From: Bradyrhizobium diazoefficiens
GTDB lineage: Bacteria; Pseudomonadota; Alphaproteobacteria; Rhizobiales; Xanthobacteraceae
DNA: 64,000 bases
Direction of reading: 5' to 3'
Assembly: GCF_016599855.1 (NCBI RefSeq)
Contig: NZ_CP067041.1
Span: 5,704,001 to 5,768,000 of the forward strand
Position numbers and translations under genes: made by a program. Below the pieces are notes generated by a model that searched no databases, had not been told where the DNA came from, and worked only from the letters and a program-made list of their open reading frames with translations. Below, one piece after another: positions 57,447 to 64,000 of the stretch; the stretch's first letter is position 1; the number at the start of each line of letters is the position of its first letter.

Positions 57447-58769
57447 TCAAAAGCCCTCGCGTAGCCATCGTCCGACCTTTCCGAAATAACCGCCGGTCCC
57501 TGTCCTGACCTGCTGCCGCGTATGCCGCGGTTCGACATGCTCGTGGTGAACATATTGCGGGTAGACGAGAAGTCCGGCCGGCACCGCGAACGCGGCGTTC
57601 TTCGCCTCGTGGGGCAGCCGGCCAAAACCGAGCGGACGTCCGACCCGCACGGGCCGGCCAAGAATTTGCGTTCCAAGCTCGACGAGGCCGGTGAGCTGCG
57701 AGGCGCCGCCCGAGAGCACGACGCGGCCCTTGGGCTCTGCCGCGAAGGGCGAATCCTTCAGCTTGTCCCGAACCATTTCGAAGACTTCCTCGGCACGGTG
57801 CTTGACGATGTTGGCGATGGTGGCGCGCGAAACGATCTGCGGCAGATCCTGGTCGTCACCGGCCGTCGGTACAGACATCAGCTCACGCGAGTCCGATCCG
57901 CCGGTGATGACGGTGCCGTATAACGTCTTGATTCGCTCGGCATCGGCAATGGTCGCCGAGAGTCCGCGCGCGAGATCCATCGTGATGTGTTGCCCGCCGA
58001 CCGCAAATCCGGCCGCGTGCACGAAGCGGCCGCCGGAATAGACAGCGATCGTGGTGGTGCCCGCGCCCATCTCGACAACGGCGGCGCCGAGATCGGCCTC
58101 GTCGTCGGTCAGCACCGACAGGCCGGCCACATAGGGGCTCGCCGCCATGGCTTCGACGTTGAGATGGCAGCGTTCCACCGCCAGCATCAGGTTCCGCGCC
58201 ACGGTGGCGTCGCAGGTGACGACGTTCATGTCGACGCCGAACTGATGCGCGACCATGCCGCGGGGATCGCGAATGCCCTTGACTCCGTCGAGGGTGTAGC
58301 CGACCGGCAGCGCGTGCAGCACGGTGCGGCCCTCGCCGGTGGCGTGGCGCATGCCGGTGGAGGTGACGCGGCTGACGTCAGCCGGAGTCACCGCGCCGCC
58401 GCGGATATCGGCTGCGGCCTCGACCAGCTGGCCCGCGAGACGGCCGCCGGAGACCGACAGCAAAACGGATTCGACCCGGACCTTGGCCATTTTCTCGGCA
58501 AGCCCGACGGCCTGGCGCACCGCCTGCTCGCATTCGGCCAGATCGATCACCGCGCCGGCCTTCATGCCGCGCGACTGGATCTGGCTGTAACCGATCAGTT
58601 CGACTGCATGGGTGCGGTCGCGCAAGGCTTCGCTCGGCGCCGACGGCTTCAGCCGCGCGATCATGCAGGCGATCTTGCTGGTGCCGATATCGAGGCAGGC
58701 GACGAGACCGCCGCGCTTGTGCGGCATCGGGCGCATCTTCGGCGTCTGGGTGCGATCAAGACCGGTCAT
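57447..58769 (-). CDS. ftsA: Cell division protein FtsA
   Basis: 440 aa, actin-like protein that tethers FtsZ to the membrane. Actin-fold motifs: phosphate-1 LDIGTSKIACMIA, and VVEMGAGTTTIAVYSGG; phosphate-2/adenosine VLSGGASQLTGLVE. The 1C-type subdomain region lies near 100-180. The C-terminal amphipathic end (YFGKVGRWLREGF) is the membrane anchor. The start at 58769 overlaps the ftsQ stop by four bases, giving translational coupling. Confidence 0.96.
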   Translation of the reverse strand: MTGLDRTQTPKMRPMPHKRGGLVACLDIGTSKIACMIARLKPSAPSEALRDRTHAVELIGYSQIQSRGMKAGAVIDLAECEQAVRQAVGLAEKMAKVRVESVLLSVSGGRLAGQLVEAAADIRGGAVTPADVSRVTSTGMRHATGEGRTVLHALPVGYTLDGVKGIRDPRGMVAHQFGVDMNVVTCDATVARNLMLAVERCHLNVEAMAASPYVAGLSVLTDDEADLGAAVVEMGAGTTTIAVYSGGRFVHAAGFAVGGQHITMDLARGLSATIADAERIKTLYGTVITGGSDSRELMSVPTAGDDQDLPQIVSRATIANIVKHRAEEVFEMVRDKLKDSPFAAEPKGRVVLSGGASQLTGLVELGTQILGRPVRVGRPLGFGRLPHEAKNAAFAVPAGLLVYPQYVHHEHVEPRHTRQQVRTGTGGYFGKVGRWLREGF

Positions 58770-59794
58770 GCGGCGTCCCCGGCCTTCTTTTTCTTCTTGT
58801 CCTTGAACATATCCTCGCGTGCCTTGGCAGCGTCGTCGGACAGCTGCACCACCAAGCGGTCGGACAGGCGCATATCGATCGCGACGATATCCTTCGAGAA
58901 CAGCCTGTCGTCCTTGTCGAGCTTGGAGAGCGCGGCGAGCGCATTGCCGACGTCCTGCTCCGGTAAGCGAACGTCGAGGCCATCCTTCAGCCTCAGGTTC
59001 CAGCGCCGCTCACCGACGTAGATCGCGGCTTTCGTCACCGAATTCACCTGCGGATAGCGTGCGAGCAGCGCCAAGAAGTCCCGGGCCTGCGTCTCGGCGC
59101 CCTTGCCGACCACGAGCGGCAGCAACAGGAACCGGCGCGAGACATAGGGTTCGAGCAGCGCGCCGTCGTCGGCGATGACGGAGAGCCGACCGGCCTCCTG
59201 CCACAGCGCGAACGGCTTGCGCTCGGTGATCTCGATCAAGAGCTGACCCGGATAGAGCTTCAGCACGGTCGCATCCGCGATCCAGGGATTGGCCTTGAGC
59301 TTGTCGCGGACGTCGTCCGCATCGAGGAACAGCAATGAGGAGCGCCCGCTGACGCCGCCGATCGCGAGGATCTCGTCCTGGCTGAGCTGCTTGCGGCCGT
59401 TGATCACGACCGAGGTGATGCGGAAGCCGGCCGAATTGGCCATCGCATTGCGCGCGTCGCTGACGGCCGTGATGAAATCCTGGAGATGACCGCCCTTGAC
59501 GATGCCGAGGCCGCAGCTGCCGATCAGCAGCAGCAGGGTCATGGTGATCCCGACCCGGCGCGGCAGATAGCGCTCGACCAGCGCGACCAGGCGCGGCGGC
59601 GGCTCGCGCTCGACGACAGCCTTGGCCTTGATCCTCTGCTTGATCTTTTCCTTGGCGGCGGCGCGCGACTCCTCACGCCGGTCCTGCACCCACTCGCGCA
59701 GAAGCACGACCGCTCCGATAGCGGCCGCCTTCAGGTCAGCTTGGGGCCTCAGCGATCTCACAAACGACCGGGTGAGGCTTCCTGCACCATCCAT
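58766..59794 (-). CDS. ftsQ: Cell division protein FtsQ
   Basis: 342 aa, bitopic inner-membrane divisome protein. A basic cytoplasmic part (about 1-80) rich in Arg and Glu precedes one membrane helix (VGITMTLLLLIGSCGLGIV), a POTRA domain with FRITSVVINGRKQLSQDEIL and a beta domain ending VVQLSDDAAKA. A cytoplasmic tail of lysines ends the chain. The N-terminal extension is longer than in E. coli, as in related alphaproteobacteria. Overlaps ftsA. Confidence 0.93.
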   Translation of the reverse strand: MDGAGSLTRSFVRSLRPQADLKAAAIGAVVLLREWVQDRREESRAAAKEKIKQRIKAKAVVEREPPPRLVALVERYLPRRVGITMTLLLLIGSCGLGIVKGGHLQDFITAVSDARNAMANSAGFRITSVVINGRKQLSQDEILAIGGVSGRSSLLFLDADDVRDKLKANPWIADATVLKLYPGQLLIEITERKPFALWQEAGRLSVIADDGALLEPYVSRRFLLLPLVVGKGAETQARDFLALLARYPQVNSVTKAAIYVGERRWNLRLKDGLDVRLPEQDVGNALAALSKLDKDDRLFSKDIVAIDMRLSDRLVVQLSDDAAKAREDMFKDKKKKKAGDAA

Positions 59795-60139
59795 TGCACG
59801 AGCTCGTCAACAGTTTGCCCACGACTTGCGCGGGTCCTGGCGAACATGACGTCTCGGACGTGCCGGTCCGGGTGATGGTCTTCGGTAGAAGAAACCGCTC
59901 CCCTCAAAGCGTTCGACGGTCGGATACATCCGAAACGGCTCACGCACCGGCAGCCAAAACGCCATATGCGCCGCCAGCGTTAACCTTCGGACGTCCTGGT
60001 AAACAAAAGGTAAAGTTCGTTAACGCGGAATGCTTTTTGCCCAGGCAAGTGAGGCAGTTGCGCCACGATATCCGGCATTTTACCGGCTTTGGCCGCCAAA
60101 CCGGGCATTTCCGCCCGGTCTGCCGTTAACCAATCCTAA
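59795..60139. other. ddl-ftsQ intergenic region, 345 bp
   Basis: Separates ddl from ftsQ, which are adjacent in many bacteria. It probably holds a promoter for ftsQAZ. A weak hairpin CCGGGC/GCCCGG at 60101-60118 could partly stop transcription from ddl. An AT-rich tract at about 60000-60025 (AAACAAAAGGTAAAGTTCG) is a plausible promoter zone. I find no gene. Confidence 0.5.
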
Positions 60140-61132
60140 CTATTTCCGCACCCGACGCACGGCCAGCTCGATCAGGTCGCGGAGGAAGTCGACGAATGCG
60201 ATGCCTTCGGCCTTCAGCGCCTTGGGGTAGAGCGAGGACTTGGTCAGCCCGGGCAGCGTGTTGGTTTCGAGATAGACCAGCCCCTTCTCCGAGACGATGA
60301 AATCGGAGCGGGAATAGCCGGTGCAGGACATCGCGCGATGCGCCAGCATGGCCTGCGCCTTGAGCGCAGCGGTGATCTCGGGGGTGAAGCGGCCGGGGCA
60401 GATCTCCTGGGTCGATTTCAAAAGATATTTTGCGGCGTAATCAAAATTGCCCTCGCCCGGAATGATCTCGATCGGCGGCAGCGAGATGATCGACCCATCG
60501 GTGCGCTCCAGCACGCCGCAGGTTGCCTCGACGCCGGCGATATAGGGCTCGATCACGTAGTCTTCGTGCTTGGCCGCGTTGCGGACAGCAACGAGATCCT
60601 GCCTCGCGTTGACGAAGATCAGGCCGTAACTCGAGCCGTCGCGGGCGGGCTTGGCGATCAGCCTGCCGTACTCGGCAAAGGCGTCGTCGATATTCTCGAG
60701 CGCGATGCCGGCGGGCGGCGTGACGCCACCGAGCGCAGCAAAGCGCTTGGCCGCGATCTTGTCGAAGGCGAGATGCGAGGAGGCCGAGCCGGAGCCTGTG
60801 AACGGCACGCCGCGCGCTTCACACATCACCTGCAATTCGCCGTTCTCGGCGCACCCGCCATGCAGGCCAAGCACCAGCACGCGGTCTTCCGCCTTGGCCT
60901 GGTCGAGCGCCTGCGCCAGCGGGATGCCGGATGTCCCGGGCTTGAACTCGTCCTCGAACGGGCGGTCATGTTCGAGCAGCTGCTTGGACTGCACGACATG
61001 GAGCTTGTCCTCGACATCCCAGAACCAGAGATCGGCCTCGGGCAGCGCCTGATGCAGCGCCTGGGCCGAGGCGACCGAAACCAGACGCTCGCGGTTGGAG
61101 CCGCCGAAGAGGATGGTGATGCGCATGTTCAT
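60140..61132 (-). CDS. ddl: D-alanine--D-alanine ligase
   Basis: 330 aa, ATP-grasp ligase making D-Ala-D-Ala for the cell wall. Motifs: ILFGGSNRERLVSVASA at the N-terminus, LHGGCAENGELQ, TGSGSASSHLAFDKIAAKRF, AKPARDGSSYGL, and the metal/ATP loop YLETNTLPGLTKSSLYP. The usual SAEHEVS reads RERLVSV, an atypical detail at the N-terminal substrate loop. The start at 61132 follows GGGAGAG ten bases upstream. A palindromic repeat separates it from murB upstream. Confidence 0.93.
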   Translation of the reverse strand: MNMRITILFGGSNRERLVSVASAQALHQALPEADLWFWDVEDKLHVVQSKQLLEHDRPFEDEFKPGTSGIPLAQALDQAKAEDRVLVLGLHGGCAENGELQVMCEARGVPFTGSGSASSHLAFDKIAAKRFAALGGVTPPAGIALENIDDAFAEYGRLIAKPARDGSSYGLIFVNARQDLVAVRNAAKHEDYVIEPYIAGVEATCGVLERTDGSIISLPPIEIIPGEGNFDYAAKYLLKSTQEICPGRFTPEITAALKAQAMLAHRAMSCTGYSRSDFIVSEKGLVYLETNTLPGLTKSSLYPKALKAEGIAFVDFLRDLIELAVRRVRK

Positions 61133-61152
61133 AGTCCGCAATCTCTCCCGTT

Positions 61153-61229
61153 CGTCATTCCGGGGCGATGCGCAGCATCGAACCCGGAATGACGAGATTC
61201 CGGGTTGCGCTTCGCGCCCCCGGAATGAC
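61153..61229. repeat. Dispersed palindromic repeat, CGTCATTCCGGGGCG type
   Basis: 77 bp with inverted ends CGTCATTCCGGGG and CCCCCGGAATGACA, and inner CGATGCGCAGCATCG. Same family as 38135 and 42131. It sits between murB and ddl, so the cluster was interrupted by an inserted or expanded element. Confidence 0.82.
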
Positions 61230-61231
61230 AG

Positions 61232-62152
61232 TCAATTGGAAACCCCAACCCGCTTGATTTCCCAGTGCAGCTCAATTCCGGAATTGGCCTTCACGCGTTC
61301 GCGCACGGTCTCGCCCAGCGTCTCGATGTCGTGCGCGGTGGCGTCGCCCGTGTTGATGAGGAAATTGCAGTGCATCTCGGAGACCTGCGCGCCGCCGACA
61401 CGCAAGCCGCGGCAGCCGGCGGCATCGACCAGCTTCCAGGCGGAATGGCCGGGCGGATTCTTGAAGGTCGAACCGCCGGTCTTTTCGCGGATCGGCTGCG
61501 CGCTCTCGCGATGGGTCTGCACGTCCGCCATCCGCACGCGGATCGCATCGATATCCCTGATCTCGCCGCGAAAGCGCGCGGACGTGAAGATAACGGATGG
61601 ATCGACCCCGCTGTTGCGGTAGACGAATTTCATGTCGGCGTTGGAGAAGATGTGCTTCGTTCCGTCGCGCCCGACGCCGCGTGCCTCGATCAGCACGTCC
61701 TTGGTCTCGCCGCCATTGGCGCCCGCGTTCATGCGCAGCGCGCCGCCGATCGTGCCGGGAATGCCGAAGTAGAATTCGAGCCCGCCGATATTGGCGCTGG
61801 CCGCGACCTCCGCCACGCGCTTGTCGAGCGTGGCAGCGCCTGCGGTGACGACATCGCCGCTCGCAGTTGCCTCGCCAAAGGCGCGCGGCGCGAGGCGGAT
61901 CACTACGCCCGCAATGCCGCCATCACGCACGATGAGGTTGGAGCCGACGCCGACGACATAGACCGGAATGTCGCTAGCGAGATGCGCGAGGAAATAAGCG
62001 AGATCGTCCTCATCCGCGGGCGTGAACAGCACCTGCGCCGGACCACCGACGCGAAACCAGGTGAGCTCGGCGAGCGACGGGTTCGCAAGCAGCCGGCCGC
62101 GAAGGTCAGGCATCGCGGCTTTGAGCGCCGGGGTGATGTCGGGGAAGCTCAT
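61232..62152 (-). CDS. murB: UDP-N-acetylenolpyruvoylglucosamine reductase
   Basis: 306 aa, FAD enzyme that reduces UDP-GlcNAc-enolpyruvate to UDP-MurNAc. FAD-binding landmarks: [38 protein letters not shown], and the catalytic GSTFKNPPG with [16 protein letters not shown]. The lack of the type I tyrosine loop suggests type II MurB. The ATG at 62152 ([10 protein letters not shown]) is preferred over the longer reading at 62182. Confidence 0.95.
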   Translation of the reverse strand: MSFPDITPALKAAMPDLRGRLLANPSLAELTWFRVGGPAQVLFTPADEDDLAYFLAHLASDIPVYVVGVGSNLIVRDGGIAGVVIRLAPRAFGEATASGDVVTAGAATLDKRVAEVAASANIGGLEFYFGIPGTIGGALRMNAGANGGETKDVLIEARGVGRDGTKHIFSNADMKFVYRNSGVDPSVIFTSARFRGEIRDIDAIRVRMADVQTHRESAQPIREKTGGSTFKNPPGHSAWKLVDAAGCRGLRVGGAQVSEMHCNFLINTGDATAHDIETLGETVRERVKANSGIELHWEIKRVGVSN

Positions 62153-62189
62153 GCGGCGTCCTCGATTAAGACGGGCAAGCATTCTCCGT

Positions 62190-62295
62190 TCCCTCCCCCC
62201 TTGTGGGGGAGGATCAGGGAGGGGGGTAGCCCCAAGCGAGATCGGAGTTCGTGGCTACCCCTCTCCCCCGCCCTCCCCCACAAGGGGGGAGGGAG
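62190..62295. repeat. Dispersed palindromic repeat, CCTCCCCCTTGTGGGGGAGG type
   Basis: 106 bp with hairpins at each end (CCCCCCTTGTGGGGGAGG left, CCTCCCCCACAAGGGGGGAG right) and inner GGTAGCC/GGCTACC pair. Distantly like the CCTCTCCC elements at 17814 and 21648. Between murC and murB. Confidence 0.78.
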
Positions 62296-62338
62296 CGCAG
62301 TTTGCCGTGTAGCGCGCAGTGAGGTTCTCATCAGCAAA

Positions 62339-63742
62339 CTACCCCAGCGCCTTTAATTCGTCCGGCAGCGCGTAGGCCCATTGCGTGATGTTGCCGGCAC
62401 CGAGACACACGACGAGGTCGCCCGATTTGGCGAGCCCTTTGACAATACCCGCAAGCTCGCTCGCCGCCGGCAACGGGATCACTTCGCGATGGCCGTGTGC
62501 GCGCAGGCCCGCGACGAAATGATCGCGATCGATGCCGTCGATCGGCGTCTCACCGGCGGCGTAGACGTCGGCGACAACAACCGCATCGGCATCGTTGAAG
62601 CAGGTGCAGAATTCGTCGAACAGCGATTGCAGGCGGGTGTAGCGATGCGGCTGCACCACGGCGACGATTTTGCCATCGCTGGATTCCCGCGCCGCCTTCA
62701 GCACCGCTGCGATCTCGACAGGGTGGTGACCGTAATCGTCGATCACGGTGACCCCGTTCCACTCGCCGGTCTTGGTGAAGCGCCGCTTGACGCCGCCGAA
62801 GCCGGCGATCGCCTTGCGGATTGCATCATCTGAAACGCCAAGCTCGCGCGCGACCACAATCGCCGCCGTGGCGTTGGAGGCGTTGTGACGGCCCGGCATC
62901 GGCAGCATGAGATCGGCGATCTCGTGCACGGCGCCCGTCTTGCGATCGCGGAACGCGACCTTGAATTTTGACCCGCCACCCATCGGCGTAAGATCGAGCA
63001 GCCGCACGTCGGCCTGCGGATTTTCGCCATAAGTGATGATGCGACGATCCTCGATCTTGCCGACGAGGGTCTGCACCACGGGGTGATCGATGCACATCAC
63101 CGCAAAGCCGTAGAACGGCAGGTTCTCGACGAAATGCCGAAACGCGTCCTGCACGGCGTCAAACGTCTTGAAGTGATCGAGATGCTCGGGGTCGACATTG
63201 GTGACGATCGCGACGTCGGTGGGCAGCTTCAGGAACGTGCCGTCGCTCTCGTCGGCCTCCACCACCATCCACTCGCCGGCCCCGAGACGCGCATTGGAGC
63301 CATAGGCGTTGATGATGCCGCCGTTGATCACGGTGGGATCGAGGCCGCCGGCATCGAGCAGCGTTGCGACCATCGTGGTCGTCGTGGTCTTGCCGTGCGT
63401 GCCGGCAATCGCGACGCAGCTCTTCAGCCGCATCAATTCGGCCAGCATCTCGGCACGTCGCACCACGGGAATGCGCCGCTCGCGCGCCGCCATCAGTTCC
63501 GGATTGTCGCGCTTGATCGCGGTGGACACGACCACGACCTCGGCACCGTCGACATTCTCCGCCTTGTGGCCGACGGAGACCTTTGCGCCCTTCTTGCGCA
63601 GGCGGTCGAGATTGTAATTGTCGGAGGCGTCCGAGCCCTGCACGGCGTAGCCGAGATTGGCCAGCACCTCCGCGATCCCGCTCATGCCGATCCCGCCGAT
63701 CCCGACGAAGTGGATGGGTCCGATCTCGCGCGGCAGTCTCAT
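62339..63742 (-). CDS. murC: UDP-N-acetylmuramate--L-alanine ligase
   Basis: 467 aa, Mur ligase adding L-Ala to UDP-MurNAc. Motifs: [21 protein letters not shown] loop [39 protein letters not shown], and [14 protein letters not shown]. The ATG at 63742 ([12 protein letters not shown]) has AGGGAAC upstream; the longer reading from 63799 adds a non-conserved stretch. Ends about 43 bp before the next repeat. Confidence 0.96.
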   Translation of the reverse strand: MRLPREIGPIHFVGIGGIGMSGIAEVLANLGYAVQGSDASDNYNLDRLRKKGAKVSVGHKAENVDGAEVVVVSTAIKRDNPELMAARERRIPVVRRAEMLAELMRLKSCVAIAGTHGKTTTTTMVATLLDAGGLDPTVINGGIINAYGSNARLGAGEWMVVEADESDGTFLKLPTDVAIVTNVDPEHLDHFKTFDAVQDAFRHFVENLPFYGFAVMCIDHPVVQTLVGKIEDRRIITYGENPQADVRLLDLTPMGGGSKFKVAFRDRKTGAVHEIADLMLPMPGRHNASNATAAIVVARELGVSDDAIRKAIAGFGGVKRRFTKTGEWNGVTVIDDYGHHPVEIAAVLKAARESSDGKIVAVVQPHRYTRLQSLFDEFCTCFNDADAVVVADVYAAGETPIDGIDRDHFVAGLRAHGHREVIPLPAASELAGIVKGLAKSGDLVVCLGAGNITQWAYALPDELKALG

Positions 63743-63862
63743 GCTCTGTTCCCTGACCTCGCCGCCTGAAGGACGGCGCCTGGCGAAGATCACGGCCAAA
63801 TCAGCCGCGCCGTTCTTACTGGATGCCCCGCTTTAGAAGGCGAAGACAAGGGCTTTTTCGCG

Positions 63863-64000
63863 TCAGATTCCCGCAACTTTGACCACGAGGTCGGCCAGCC
63901 GCTCGGCCGCATCGAGCCGGCCAGCCCCCTTTGCCGCCGCGGCCATGGCGGCAAGCCGCGCCGGCTCGGCCGCAAAGCCGGAGATCTCGGCGGCGAGACG
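63863..64000 (-). CDS. murG: MurG C-terminus (partial)
   Basis: The last 45 codons and stop of a gene truncated by the window end, read on the minus strand: RLAAEISGFAAEPARLAAMA and then GRLDAAERLADLVVKVAGI. This is like the C-terminal helices of MurG, the lipid II glycosyltransferase, and its place just before murC agrees with the order murG-murC-murB. The catalytic part is outside the window. Confidence rests on context. Confidence 0.75.
   Translation of the reverse strand, partial: RLAAEISGFAAEPARLAAMAAAAKGAGRLDAAERLADLVVKVAGI

Noticed and set aside
55602..57464. 620-codon open frame opposite ftsZ
   Set aside because: Same high-GC antisense effect; the sequence is Arg/Gly-rich with no family features, while ftsZ is unmistakable on the other strand.

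Overview
The window looks like chromosomal DNA of a slow-growing rhizobial alphaproteobacterium, most likely Bradyrhizobium or a close relative in the Nitrobacteraceae. Grounds: high GC with long antisense shadow frames, a minus-strand murG-murC-murB-ddl-ftsQ-ftsA-ftsZ-lpxC-bamD-recN-ligA block in the usual alphaproteobacterial order, an FtsZ with a long C-terminal extension, orphan tandem ABC-type substrate-binding proteins of the kind amplified in Bradyrhizobium and Rhodopseudomonas, and dispersed intergenic palindromes (GTCATTCCGG type, CTCGTGCCCCGG type and CCTCTCCC-GGGAGAGG type). No rRNA, tRNA, insertion sequence or CRISPR array was seen. The genus is an inference from gene content.

Layout. 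1-4.4 kb: a PEP mutase/isocitrate lyase family enzyme, then three tandem Tat-exported substrate-binding proteins lying between a 153-bp decayed copy of the 3' end of a GGDEF/EAL gene and the intact gene (4.4-7.0 kb). 7.1-12.4 kb: a minus-strand TRAP transport unit (DctP, fused DctQM), a 2-hydroxyacid dehydrogenase broken by one frameshift, and an MFS carrier. 12.7-20.6 kb: DoxX/LysR divergent pair, a secreted caspase-like protein, a SulP anion transporter with STAS domain, an FAD-linked D-lactate/glycolate dehydrogenase type enzyme, a hotdog thioesterase and a DUF1328 peptide.

20.8-31.3 kb: a UvrD/PcrA helicase carrying a translated intergenic repeat, an orphan HicB-like protein, a secreted Cys-rich protein overlapping an OmpA-like protein, a likely lipid cluster (Mpo1-like, NAD-epimerase, ICMT/PEMT-like methyltransferase), a sorbosone-dehydrogenase-like beta-propeller, and divergent aspartate and tartrate/isopropylmalate-type dehydrogenases. 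31.3-44 kb: two paralogous exported alpha/beta hydrolases (one with LysM), a CGNR zinc-finger regulator divergent from a three-gene operon with a clear sigma70 promoter and repeated AGGTTAC sites, an ABC-2 exporter pair, an L,D-transpeptidase, a membrane/spermidine-synthase fusion and a phytoene-desaturase-like oxidoreductase.

44-49 kb: an unlisted-size Flp pilin gene (54 aa), prmA, a 58-aa conserved-looking peptide, an aminopeptidase P and a Bcr/CflA-type drug efflux gene. 49.1-64 kb: the division, cell-wall and envelope cluster, all on the minus strand. It makes UDP-MurNAc precursors (MurB, MurC, Ddl), the divisome core (FtsQ, FtsA, FtsZ), lipid A (LpxC) and outer-membrane protein assembly (BamD), followed by repair genes recN and ligA. 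The window ends inside murG.

Most of the window is ordinary core and transport DNA. The observations most worth following are the repeat translated inside the helicase, the EAL-gene remnant bracketing the substrate-binding trio, the CGNR-regulated hydrolase operon with its operator-like repeats and a hydrolase lacking its nucleophile, and the Cys-rich/OmpA gene pair.
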